Below, piece by piece: positions 32,184 through 40,041 of a stretch of DNA of 64,000 bases. Source of the stretch: Paraburkholderia polaris. GTDB taxonomy: Bacteria; Pseudomonadota; Gammaproteobacteria; Burkholderiales; Burkholderiaceae. The notes beneath the pieces were generated by a model. The model was not told the origin of the DNA. It did not search any database and worked only from the letters and a program-made list of their open reading frames with translations. A program made the position numbers and the translations under genes. Positions within the stretch are counted from its first letter, which is position 1; every line of letters begins with the position of its first letter. The stretch lies in the NCBI RefSeq assembly GCF_012927345.1, contig NZ_JABBGJ010000032.1, positions 1-64,000 on the forward strand. The letters run 5' to 3'.

Positions 32184-33473
32184 ATGAATGGTAAATACCG
32201 TTACGTAGTCGCCGGCCTGCTGTTCGCAGCAGGCGCGATCAATTATATGGATCGCGCGGCGCTCGGCGTTGTGGCGCCGATCGTCGGCAAGACGCTCGAC
32301 CTGTCTCCATCGCAATTGGGGATCGTGTTTAGCAGCTTCTTTGTCGGCTACTCTATTTTTTCGTTCCTCGGCGGCTATTTTTCCGACAAATTCGGAACGA
32401 TGCGCGTTTTCTCGTGGGCCATGGGTATCTGGTCGCTATTTTGCGGGCTGACCGCCGCCGCCACGGGATTCGTTTCGCTGCTGGTGTGCCGGGTGTTCTT
32501 TGGCATTGGCGAAGGACCGATGAGTTCGAACACCAATCGCACCATCTCCAACTGGTTCCCCCGCCACGAAACGGCCACCATAATCGGCTTCACGTTTTCG
32601 GGCCAGACGCTCGGCAACGCGATTGCGGGACCGGTAGTTGGCCTGACGGCCGTGATGTTCGGCTGGCGTGTGTCGTTTGTGGTGATCGGCGTGCTCGGTT
32701 TCTTGTGGCTTGTGTGCTGGCGCATCCTTGTGACGGACAAGCCGCATCAGAGCCACCGCGTCGGCCTGCATGAGACGCAGCTGATCGACGAAAGCCGCAA
32801 GGCCGCGGAAGTGCGCAACGTCGAAGACGACGGCACGACCCTCGCTTCCTATCTGCGCCGGCCAAGCACGCTTGCGCTGGGTGCGGGCCTGTTTGCCGTC
32901 AACTACACGCAGTACGTGTTTATCTCCTGGCTGCCCAGTTACCTCACCAGCGAATTGCATCTGGGATTGCGCCAGATGAGCGTGGTCATGTCGATTCCGT
33001 GGATCTGCGGCGCGATCGGTTACTTCGGCGGTGGCCTCGCAGGTGACTTCATTTACAAGCGCATGGATGATCCGGTCAAGGCGCGCAAGATCGTCGCGAC
33101 CTTGCCGCTTGCATTGTCAGGTGTCGCGGTAGCGAGCATCACGTCGGCCGGCACGCTGCCGGTGGCGGTCGCACTGATCGCCGGCGCGCTGCTGTTTCTG
33201 ACTGCGTCATGCCAGTCAATCTGGGCAATCCAGCACGAGATCATTCCATTGCGCCGTCAGGGCGGCGTAGGCGGGTTCATCCATTTTCTGAGCAACCTCT
33301 CCGGAATAATAGGCCCCGCTTTGACCGGCTTTCTGATCCAGTATTTCGGCGGTTATCACAGCGCTTTTCTGTTCGGATCGCTGATTGATTTTGCCGGTGT
33401 GCTGGCCATGCTGTTCTTTATCCAGAGCCGCCCGTCTGCGACAGTGCACGCCGGCGCAGGATCGGTCCCGTGA
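32184..33473 (+). CDS. MFS transporter, hexuronate/aldarate type (copy 2)
   Basis: The product is 429 aa. It begins MNGKYRYVVAGLLFAAGAIN and repeats copy 1 nearly throughout (NYMDRAALGVVAPI, SSNTNRTISNWFPRHETAT). Differences cluster in the central cytoplasmic loop (LLVTDKPHQSHRVGLHETQ region) and the C-terminus, as expected of carriers that have diverged in substrate or regulation. AAGGAG lies eight bases before the ATG and the gap to copy 1 is 33 bases, so the two are co-transcribed. The terminator at 33512 ends the transcript. Confidence 0.9.
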   Translation: MNGKYRYVVAGLLFAAGAINYMDRAALGVVAPIVGKTLDLSPSQLGIVFSSFFVGYSIFSFLGGYFSDKFGTMRVFSWAMGIWSLFCGLTAAATGFVSLLVCRVFFGIGEGPMSSNTNRTISNWFPRHETATIIGFTFSGQTLGNAIAGPVVGLTAVMFGWRVSFVVIGVLGFLWLVCWRILVTDKPHQSHRVGLHETQLIDESRKAAEVRNVEDDGTTLASYLRRPSTLALGAGLFAVNYTQYVFISWLPSYLTSELHLGLRQMSVVMSIPWICGAIGYFGGGLAGDFIYKRMDDPVKARKIVATLPLALSGVAVASITSAGTLPVAVALIAGALLFLTASCQSIWAIQHEIIPLRRQGGVGGFIHFLSNLSGIIGPALTGFLIQYFGGYHSAFLFGSLIDFAGVLAMLFFIQSRPSATVHAGAGSVP

Positions 33474-33511
33474 GCATCGTTCGTTCTTTCGAGTCGATTC
33501 TACGGCTATGA

Positions 33512-33549
33512 AACACCCGCCGGTTGCGCATGCAACCGGCGGGTGTTTC
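33512..33549. terminator. bidirectional terminator between MFS copy 2 and dapA-like gene
   Basis: A perfect 17-bp inverted repeat, AAACACCCGCCGGTTGC and its complement around GCAT, has A-rich and T-rich outer ends. It lies 38 bases after the MFS stop and nine bases beyond the stop of the convergent dapA-like gene, so it serves both. Confidence 0.92.
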
Positions 33550-33558
33550 TTCACGGCA

Positions 33559-34488
33559 TCAGGCGGGGACCTTGAGTCCCGGCATGGAGAAGCCGATTTC
33601 GCGGAGTGCGGTGGCGAGCGCATCGCGCTGCACCGGCGTCAGATCGACGAGAGGAGGACGTACGATGCCCCAGTCGGGATCGTTCGAATAGACGCCGATT
33701 GCTGCCTTGAGCGCAGGGATCATCGGGAACCTGGCGAACACCGCGCGCGTGGCATCCAGCGCTGCCTGCTGGGCATCGGCGTCAGTCGATTGCCAGTGAC
33801 GATACAACTGCACAATAGCCGCCGGATTCACGTTTCCGGTTGCCGTGATGCAGCCGACGCCGCCGGCACGCATGGTGGCCAGCAGGAAGTTTTCGTTGCC
33901 GGCGAACACATCGAAGCCGTGCGGCTGGAAGCGCTCGAGCATGGCCTGTGTGTTGCTCCAGTCGCCCGAGCTGTCCTTCACGCCGGCGATCACACCCGGG
34001 AAAGCAGCGAGCAGCCGCTCGATGAGCGCGAGGCTGAGCGGCACCTGGGACACGGGCGGGATGTGATACAGGTAAATGCGCAGTGCGTCCGAACCCACGC
34101 GCTCGATGATCTGCGCATAGCTGCGGAACAAGCCTTCGTCGGTCACGCCCTTGTAGAAGAACGGCGGCAGCGTCAGCACATTGTTCACGCCCAGCGAAAG
34201 CGCATGGCGTGTCAGTTCGACTGTGTCGGTGAGTGCCGAGCAGCCGGTGCCCGGCATCAGGCGATCGACCGGAATGTCCGCGCCAACCAACGTTTCGAGC
34301 AGCTTCATTTTCTCGCTGACTGCGAGCGAATTCGCTTCCGAGTTGGTGCCGAAAACAGCGAGTCCGACGTCCTGTTCGATAAGCCATCGGCAATGCTGGA
34401 CATAGCGGTCGTGATCGGGGAGAAGGTCGTTTGTGAACGGCGTGACCACGGGCGAGTAGACGCCGCGGGGCCGGTTGACTGAGGTCAT
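33559..34488 (-). CDS. DapA-family lyase/dehydratase for 2-keto-3-deoxy sugar acids
   Basis: The product is 309 aa, a TIM-barrel of the dihydrodipicolinate synthase/N-acetylneuraminate lyase superfamily. The Schiff-base lysine is Lys171 (IAGVKDSSGDW) and the catalytic tyrosine Tyr141 (RIYLYHIPP). The substrate-carboxylate loop reads FGTNSEANSL rather than the TTGE of true DapA, so lysine biosynthesis is unlikely. With an IlvD/Edd dehydratase and a 2-hydroxyacid dehydrogenase beside it, it probably cleaves or dehydrates a 2-keto-3-deoxy aldonate or aldarate. AAGGAA lies seven bases before ATG 34488. It follows the ghrB-like gene by 41 bases, probably as one operon. Confidence 0.85.
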   Translation of the reverse strand: MTSVNRPRGVYSPVVTPFTNDLLPDHDRYVQHCRWLIEQDVGLAVFGTNSEANSLAVSEKMKLLETLVGADIPVDRLMPGTGCSALTDTVELTRHALSLGVNNVLTLPPFFYKGVTDEGLFRSYAQIIERVGSDALRIYLYHIPPVSQVPLSLALIERLLAAFPGVIAGVKDSSGDWSNTQAMLERFQPHGFDVFAGNENFLLATMRAGGVGCITATGNVNPAAIVQLYRHWQSTDADAQQAALDATRAVFARFPMIPALKAAIGVYSNDPDWGIVRPPLVDLTPVQRDALATALREIGFSMPGLKVPA

Positions 34489-34529
34489 CGCGTGTTCCTT
34501 GTGCTTGGGGTGGGGGTGTTTCGCGCCAT

Positions 34530-35528
34530 TCAGTCGGCGATCTGTTGCGCAGACGAGCGGGCGTGGAGCGCTTCGGGATTGACACAGGTCGACGAGAACT
34601 GGCCGTCGAGTGCGTCGATGAGATTGCGCACTGCGCGCATGGCCATGTTTTCGCGCGTCTGTTGCGTAGCGGAACCGATATGCGGCACCGCTACCACGTT
34701 CGGTAACTGGAGTAGCGGCGAGTCCGGCGACACCGGCTCGCGTTCGAACACATCGAGACCGGCGCCGAGAATGCGGCCTTCGCGGAGATGCGCGATGAGG
34801 GCGGCTTCGTCGACGACCTGTCCGCGAGCGCAGTTGATGAGGATGGCCGACGGCTTCATGGTCCCGAGCTCGGCGCTGCCGATCAGGCGTTCGGTGGCGG
34901 GCGATAGCGGCACCAGCACGCAGACGAAATCCGCAGTCGCGAGCAGCTCGGGAAGCGGCCGCCATTGCGCGCCGTAGCGCTCCTCGGCTTCAGGGTTGCG
35001 GGAGCGATTGGAATAGATCACGTCCATGCCGAAGCCGAGGGCGGCGCGCTTGGCGACGGCGCTGCCAATGCGCCCAAGCCCGACGATTCCGAGCGTTTTG
35101 TGATGCACGTCGACACCGAATTGCGCCTCGCCGATAGTACGCGTCCACTGGCCGCGCCGCGTCCAGTCGGCGAGTTCGGAAATGCGCCGGGCGGTCGCGA
35201 GGATCAGGCTGAACACAAGGTCGGCGGTGGTTTCGGTGACTTCTTCCGCCGTATTCGTCAGAACAATGCCGCGCCGCGAGAGGTCAGGGACGTCGAACGC
35301 ATCGAAGCCGGCCGAAATGGTCGACGCGACCTCAAGCAAGGGCGCCGCATCGAGGATGTCAGGCGTTATCTTGAGATTGGTGCCGATCATTCCATGAGCC
35401 GTGCCCAGGGCGCGCCTGAACGGCGCGAGATCGCCGGAGGAAACGTCGACCAGTTCGACGGAACAGTGCGTACGAAGAAGCTCCAGCACGGCAGGAGGCA
35501 ACGAACGATAGGCCACGACATGCTTCAT
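34530..35528 (-). CDS. D-2-hydroxyacid dehydrogenase (GhrB/2-ketogluconate reductase type)
   Basis: The product is 332 aa, an NAD(P)H-dependent enzyme of the D-isomer 2-hydroxyacid dehydrogenase family. The nucleotide-binding motif is GLGRIGSAVAKRAALGFGMD; the catalytic Arg is in NCARGQVVDEAAL, the Glu in GLDVFEREPV and the His in PHIGSAT. GhrB-type enzymes reduce glyoxylate, hydroxypyruvate or 2-ketogluconate. In this cluster it could recycle glyoxylate or a keto sugar acid. GAGG lies six bases upstream of ATG 35528. It is divergent from the ilvD-like gene and shares with it the intergenic palindrome at 35632-35653. Confidence 0.9.
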   Translation of the reverse strand: MKHVVAYRSLPPAVLELLRTHCSVELVDVSSGDLAPFRRALGTAHGMIGTNLKITPDILDAAPLLEVASTISAGFDAFDVPDLSRRGIVLTNTAEEVTETTADLVFSLILATARRISELADWTRRGQWTRTIGEAQFGVDVHHKTLGIVGLGRIGSAVAKRAALGFGMDVIYSNRSRNPEAEERYGAQWRPLPELLATADFVCVLVPLSPATERLIGSAELGTMKPSAILINCARGQVVDEAALIAHLREGRILGAGLDVFEREPVSPDSPLLQLPNVVAVPHIGSATQQTRENMAMRAVRNLIDALDGQFSSTCVNPEALHARSSAQQIAD

Positions 35529-35631
35529 GAAAACCTCGGCGGAATGCTGTTAGAGAGCGTTGAAATGCGGCATCGACCGCAACCCAAAAGAATCGCTTGC
35601 AGACAGACTATAAGTATCGGTAAGATTCTCG

Positions 35632-35653
35632 TCAAGATTATTGATAATCTTGA
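35632..35653. promoter_or_regulatory. 22-bp palindromic operator candidate
   Basis: Two perfect 10-bp arms, TCAAGATTAT and ATAATCTTGA, surround TG. The site lies in the 144-bp divergent gap, 104 bases from the ghrB-like start and 20 bases from the ilvD-like start, so it could control both operons. The GntR/FCD regulator encoded just downstream of the ilvD-like gene is the natural candidate. No second copy was found before the dapA-like or udh genes. Confidence 0.72.
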
Positions 35654-35672
35654 CGGAAATCCAGGAGCGATA

Positions 35673-37412
35673 ATGAGCGAGAAGAAAACCGGCTTGCGGC
35701 AGGGCCTGACGAACTACGGCGATGAAGGTTTCTCGCTTTTTCTGCGCAAGGCGTTCATCAAGGGCGCGGGCTATACGGACGACGCACTGTCGCGTCCGAT
35801 CGTGGCCATCGCGAACACGGGCAGCGCTTACAACCCATGCCACGGCAACGCGCCGCAGTTGATCGAGGCGGTAAAACGCGGCGTGATGCTGGCTGGCGGA
35901 CTGCCTGTCGAATTCCCGACGATTTCGATCGCCGAGAGCTTTTCGCATCCGACCAGCATGTACCTGCGCAACCTGATGTCGATGGACACGGAGGAAATGA
36001 TCCGGGCCCAGCCGATGGATGCGGTGGTGCTGATCGGCGGCTGCGACAAAACCGTCCCGGCCCAGTTGATGGGTGCGGCGGCGGCGGGCGTTCCCGCGAT
36101 TCAACTGGTGACGGGCGCCATGCTGACGGGCTCGCATCGCGGTGAACGGGTGGGGGCATGTACGGACTGCCGCCGTTTCTGGGCGAGTTTTCGCGGCGAC
36201 CAGATCGACGAAGCCGAGATCGAAGCGGTCAACAATCAGCTCGTCGCGACGGTCGGGACCTGTTCGGTGATGGGAACGGCAAGCACGATGGCCTGTATCG
36301 CCGAAGCCTTGGGCATCATGCTGCCGGGCGGCGCGTCTGCGCCTGCCGTGACTGCCGATCGCATCCGCATTGCGGAGCGCACTGGCGCGCAGGCCGTGGC
36401 GATGATCGGGCGGGACCTGAGCCCGGCAACCATCCTGACGCCCAAGGCGATCGAAAACGCGTTGCGGGTACTGCTCGCAATCGGCGGCTCGACCAACGGC
36501 ATCATTCACCTCACGGCAATTGCGGGCCGGCTCGGGATTCGCATCGACCTTGAGCAACTCGACCGGATGGCGCGCGAGACGCCGGTGCTCGTCGATTTGA
36601 AACCGTCTGGACAGCACTACATGGAAGACCTGCATCGCGCCGGCGGCCTGACCACGGTCATGCGCGAGATAAAAGACCTGTTGCATCTCGACGCGCTCAC
36701 GGTGACCGGCCGTACGCTCGGCGAGGAGCTGGATCTCGCCCCGGCGAGCTTCCCGCAAGAAGTCGTCCGCCCGTTTAATCGCCCGATCTTCCCGCAAGGC
36801 GGTATTGCGGTGTTGCGTGGCAATCTCGCGCCGGGCGGCGCGATCATCAAGCAGTCAGCGGCGAGCGCCAGCCTGATGGAGCACGAAGGGCGCGCCGTCG
36901 TCTTCGAGGACGCGGAGGATCTGGCGCGCCGTATCGACGATCCGGAGCTGGACGTGGAAGCGCACGACGTACTCGTGCTCAAGCGGATCGGTCCGGTCGG
37001 TGCACCCGGGATGCCGGAAGCCGGCTACATTCCGATCCCGCGCAAGCTCGGCCGCCTGGGTGTGAAAGACATGGTGCGCATTTCGGATGGACGCATGAGC
37101 GGCACGGCGTCCGGTACGGTGGTCCTGCATGTCACACCCGAAGCGGCTATCGGCGGTCCGCTCGCGATCGTACAAACGGGCGACCGGATTCGCCTGAGCG
37201 TGGCGGAACGGTCTATCGAACTTGCCCTCAGCGACGAGGAAATTGCCGCTCGTCTCGCCGCGTTGCCGGCGCGCGAGGTCAATCCCGAGGAGCGTGGTTA
37301 TCGCAAACTCTTCCTGACGACGATCACTCAGGCCGACGAGGGCTGCGACTTTGACTTTTTGCAAGCTACCCAGGTTACGGCGACCGTTCCCGGCAACGGA
37401 AACAAGGGTTAA
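35673..37412 (+). CDS. IlvD/Edd-family sugar-acid dehydratase
   Basis: The product is 579 aa from ATG 35673 with AGGAG six bases upstream. It carries the three Fe-S cysteines of the family: Cys56 (NPCHGNAP), Cys124 (GGCDKTVPAQ) and Cys197 (GTCSVMGTAST). It continues with GGASAPAVTADR and LAIGGSTNGIIHLTAIAGR and ends with the swivel domain (VFEDAEDLARRIDDP, RISDGRMSGTASGTVVLH). Members closest to this pattern (ACTDCRRFW, PILR-like loops) act on arabinonate, xylonate, gluconate or similar aldonates rather than on branched-chain amino-acid precursors. The product would be a 2-keto-3-deoxy acid, a substrate for the DapA-family neighbour. Confidence 0.9.
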   Translation: MSEKKTGLRQGLTNYGDEGFSLFLRKAFIKGAGYTDDALSRPIVAIANTGSAYNPCHGNAPQLIEAVKRGVMLAGGLPVEFPTISIAESFSHPTSMYLRNLMSMDTEEMIRAQPMDAVVLIGGCDKTVPAQLMGAAAAGVPAIQLVTGAMLTGSHRGERVGACTDCRRFWASFRGDQIDEAEIEAVNNQLVATVGTCSVMGTASTMACIAEALGIMLPGGASAPAVTADRIRIAERTGAQAVAMIGRDLSPATILTPKAIENALRVLLAIGGSTNGIIHLTAIAGRLGIRIDLEQLDRMARETPVLVDLKPSGQHYMEDLHRAGGLTTVMREIKDLLHLDALTVTGRTLGEELDLAPASFPQEVVRPFNRPIFPQGGIAVLRGNLAPGGAIIKQSAASASLMEHEGRAVVFEDAEDLARRIDDPELDVEAHDVLVLKRIGPVGAPGMPEAGYIPIPRKLGRLGVKDMVRISDGRMSGTASGTVVLHVTPEAAIGGPLAIVQTGDRIRLSVAERSIELALSDEEIAARLAALPAREVNPEERGYRKLFLTTITQADEGCDFDFLQATQVTATVPGNGNKG

Positions 37413-37464
37413 AGGTCATGTTTTCGTATAGGCTCGCGGGTTAGATCATTTTGCGGACCCTTTT

Positions 37465-38208
37465 ATGAGCAACGCTGCCAAGCCCAAACGCGCCGATGCA
37501 CCCATTGCGAAGACGGTCGAACGCGACCGCAATATCGACGAGACGCTGCGCAGCGTCTCGGACGAACTCGAGGAGCAGATCGTCCTTGGCGTTCTGCATC
37601 CGCGCGAACGGCTCGTGGAAGACGATCTGTGCGAGCGCTTCAACCTGAAGCGCCACGTCGCTCGCCTGGTGCTGGCGGAGGTGGAGCGGCGCGGCTTGGT
37701 GGAGCGTCGCAAGAATGTGGGCGCGCTGGTCAAGTCGTTTACGCCGCGCGAGGTCACTGAGCTGTATGCGCTGCGCGAACTGCTGGAGGCAGACGCGGCG
37801 AGGCGCATCGTTTTTCCTGTCAGTAGCGAGGCGCTCGATGCATTAACGGCAATTCAGGCAGAGCACGACGAAGCAGCCATCGCCGGCGATCTGCGGCGTG
37901 TGTTCCGCGCGAACATGGCCTTTCACCATGCGTTCTTTGGGTTGTCGGAAAGCCAGGTACTAACCGAGGCGATTCACGAGTACGAGCGCCGTACGCATGC
38001 CATCCGTTCGGTATCGATCGTGTTTCCTCAGTATCTGGAGAAGGCTCGCGCCGATCACCACCGGATGATCGAGGCGCTCCGAACCGGCGACCGGGAATCG
38101 TTGATCAAGTTATGCCGGGAGCACCTGGTGCCATCGCGCGATGCGTATCTTGAAGCGCATCATCGCCGCTCGGTCGGCTACGCCGTACAGAAGGGCGAAA
38201 CCGATTAA
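37465..38208 (+). CDS. GntR-family regulator, FadR/FCD subgroup
   Basis: The product is 247 aa. The winged helix-turn-helix is at about residues 25-90 (SVSDELEEQIVLGVLHPRER, LVEDDLCERFNLKRHVARLV, RGLVERRKNVGALVKSF), followed by an all-helical FCD ligand domain (about 95-225) with metal-binding pattern residues in FRANMAFHHAFF, EYERRTHAIR and ADHHRMIEALRTGD. FCD regulators sense small organic acids, here probably an aldonate, uronate or a keto-deoxy acid. It is 52 bases after the ilvD-like gene and 32 before udh in the same direction, so it is in the operon it should control. The ribosome site is weak. Confidence 0.9.
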   Translation: MSNAAKPKRADAPIAKTVERDRNIDETLRSVSDELEEQIVLGVLHPRERLVEDDLCERFNLKRHVARLVLAEVERRGLVERRKNVGALVKSFTPREVTELYALRELLEADAARRIVFPVSSEALDALTAIQAEHDEAAIAGDLRRVFRANMAFHHAFFGLSESQVLTEAIHEYERRTHAIRSVSIVFPQYLEKARADHHRMIEALRTGDRESLIKLCREHLVPSRDAYLEAHHRRSVGYAVQKGETD

Positions 38209-38240
38209 GCGTTTTTACCTGAATCACAGAGAGGGTAGCA

Positions 38241-39047
38241 ATGACTCGAGTACTGATTACCGGCGCGGCCGGTCACATTGGACGTGTGCTCCGCGCCGGT
38301 TTCCAGGGCCACTATGCACTGCGCCTCGCCGATATTGCGCCGCAGGCTGAGGCGCAGGCAGGTGAGGAAATCGTGACTGCGGATATCACGCGGCTGGAGG
38401 ATCTGCTGCCGGCCATGGAGGGTGTCGATGTCGTCGTGCATCTCGCCGGCATTCCCGACGAGGATCGCTGGGAGCGCATCCGTGATATGAACATCGAGGG
38501 ATGCTACAACGTGTTCGAAGCGGCGCGGCAAGCGGGCGTCAAGCGCGTGGTGTTCGCGAGTTCGAACCATGCAGTGGGTTTTCATCGTCGCGACCGGATG
38601 ATCGACAACAGCGTCGAGCCGCGCCCTGATAGCCGCTACGGCATCTCGAAGGTGTTTGGCGAGGCGCTTGGCCGGATGTACGCCGACAAGCATGGCATGT
38701 CGGTTGCGTGCATCCGGATCGGCTCATTCCGTCCGGACGACCGGCCAACCGCGCCGCGGCATCTTTTCACATGGATCAGCCATCGCGACATGGTGCAGGT
38801 GGCGCGCCGCTGTATCGACTATCCGGACTTCCACTTCGCGGTCGTGTATGGCGTATCCAATAACGCGCGCAATCGCTGGGACAACGCCAACGTGCGCTAT
38901 CTCGGCTTCGTGCCGGAAGACGATGCCGAACTGTACGCGGCTGAGATCGCGGCATCGGGAAAGGCGGAAGATGCGCGTGAAGCGCTGTTTCACGGCGGCT
39001 TCGGCTGCCTTGTCGAATTCGACGGTGATCCGCTCCGGGTCGAATGA
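38241..39047 (+). CDS. udh: uronate dehydrogenase (NAD-dependent)
   Basis: The product is 268 aa, an extended/atypical SDR. The NAD motif is GAAGHIG at 8-14; catalytic Tyr133 and Lys137 are in YGISK, preceded by VVFASSNHAVGFHRRD. The segments PRPDSRYGISKVFGEALGRM, RIGSFRPDDRP and NNARNRWDNANVRYLGFVPEDD match the Agrobacterium/Pseudomonas uronate dehydrogenases, including the conserved W-D-N near the C-terminus. These oxidise D-galacturonate or D-glucuronate to the aldaro-lactone, which the lactonases and GarD-type dehydratase of this window could process. GAGAGGG lies upstream of the ATG. Confidence 0.85.
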   Translation: MTRVLITGAAGHIGRVLRAGFQGHYALRLADIAPQAEAQAGEEIVTADITRLEDLLPAMEGVDVVVHLAGIPDEDRWERIRDMNIEGCYNVFEAARQAGVKRVVFASSNHAVGFHRRDRMIDNSVEPRPDSRYGISKVFGEALGRMYADKHGMSVACIRIGSFRPDDRPTAPRHLFTWISHRDMVQVARRCIDYPDFHFAVVYGVSNNARNRWDNANVRYLGFVPEDDAELYAAEIAASGKAEDAREALFHGGFGCLVEFDGDPLRVE

Positions 39048-39160
39048 GTGTGACGGTCCATCGTCGGAACGGTTGCGTCGCGTGATAGTAGGCGATCATG
39101 AATTCGCATCCTTCATGACCCAGTGACAAGAAACAGGTGGACGTTGAACATCCGCGTCCA

Positions 39161-39232
39161 CGCAAGATCTGCCCTGCGAAAAGTGCCTCCCGGTTCGCGC
39201 CGGTCACACTTGTTCGCAGGGCAAATCTTGCG
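39161..39232. repeat. long inverted repeat between udh and FAH-family gene
   Basis: Arms CGCAAGATCTGCCCTGCGAA (39161-39180) and TTCGCAGGGCAAATCTTGCG (39213-39232) pair with one mismatch around a 32-base loop. It lies in the 203-bp convergent gap between udh (plus) and the FAH-family gene (minus). There is no T-run, so a simple rho-independent terminator is doubtful. Confidence 0.6.
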
Positions 39233-39250
39233 GCTAATTCCGCGCCTCGT

Positions 39251-39952
39251 TCATCCGACCAGCGGACCCACCTCGAAACTAAAGTTCGCAACGCCATCCA
39301 CGCCACCTGTGACCTTGTCGCCTGGGCGTAGTGCGCCGACGCCGGCGGGTGTTCCGCTGAAGATAAGGTCTCCCGGCTTCACAGTCACGGACTGAGACAC
39401 GTAACTGATGATGTCTGCGACAGGCCAGATCATCTCGCTGAGATCGCCTTGTTGACGGACTTCGCCATTCACGGACAACCATATCCGTCCGCTGGACGGA
39501 TGCCCTGACTCGGACGCCGGCTTGATCTCGCTCACCGGCGCAGACGCGTCAAAGCCTTTCGCCCAGTCCCATGGGCGGCTCAGTTTCTTCGCTGTCGCCT
39601 GGAGGTCCCGGCGTGTCAGATCGACTCCGACTCCATAACCCCAGACAAAATCGAGTGCGTTTTCAGGGGCGATGTTCTTTCCTTCCTTGCCGACCGCAAT
39701 GACGAGTTCAATCTCATGGTGCAAGTCGGAGGTAAGGGGCGGGTACGGAAGCACGCCGGTCGCCGGCACCACGGCATCGGCAGGCTTGGAAAAAAAGAAC
39801 GGCGGATCCCGGTCCGGGTTGGCACCCATTTCGCGCGCATGCTCTGCGTAGTTGCGCCCGACACAGAACACGCGGCGCACGGGAAAGCGGCTCGTCGAGC
39901 CGCTGACAGCAACGGAGGTGATCGTGGGGGGTGTCACTGAGTATTCGGTCAT
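39251..39952 (-). CDS. fumarylacetoacetate-hydrolase-family (acylpyruvase-type) enzyme
   Basis: The product is 233 aa from ATG 39952. The FAH domain starts at VRRVFCVGRNYAEHAREMG. Metal ligands lie in HHEIELVIAVG (Glu-x-Glu) and VGVDLTRRDLQ (Asp), the catalytic Lys in WAKGFDASAP, and the closing motif is GDLIFSGTPAGVGAL. The sequence is closest in pattern to fumarylpyruvate/acylpyruvate hydrolases, which split a 2,4-diketo acid into pyruvate and another acid. In a sugar-acid cluster a 2,4-diketo-3-deoxy aldonate is a reasonable alternative substrate. No strong ribosome site is seen. It lies 89 bases after the araC-type gene on the same strand. Confidence 0.86.
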   Translation of the reverse strand: MTEYSVTPPTITSVAVSGSTSRFPVRRVFCVGRNYAEHAREMGANPDRDPPFFFSKPADAVVPATGVLPYPPLTSDLHHEIELVIAVGKEGKNIAPENALDFVWGYGVGVDLTRRDLQATAKKLSRPWDWAKGFDASAPVSEIKPASESGHPSSGRIWLSVNGEVRQQGDLSEMIWPVADIISYVSQSVTVKPGDLIFSGTPAGVGALRPGDKVTGGVDGVANFSFEVGPLVG

Positions 39953-40041
39953 GGTAAGACTCGCGAGTAGTATTGGGCTACCCACGATATCGCCTTGCGA
40001 ATGCGCTGTGCAGGACAAATCCGCTGAGCACCAGGACGATC

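Noticed and set aside
30981..32315. 444-codon minus-strand frame over the MFS pair
   Set aside because: Shadow of hydrophobic genes; the duplicated carriers also duplicate the shadow frame.
34965..35672. N-terminal extension of the IlvD/Edd protein back to 34965
   Set aside because: It would run antisense through the ghrB-like gene; the ATG at 35673 has a strong ribosome site and matches family length.
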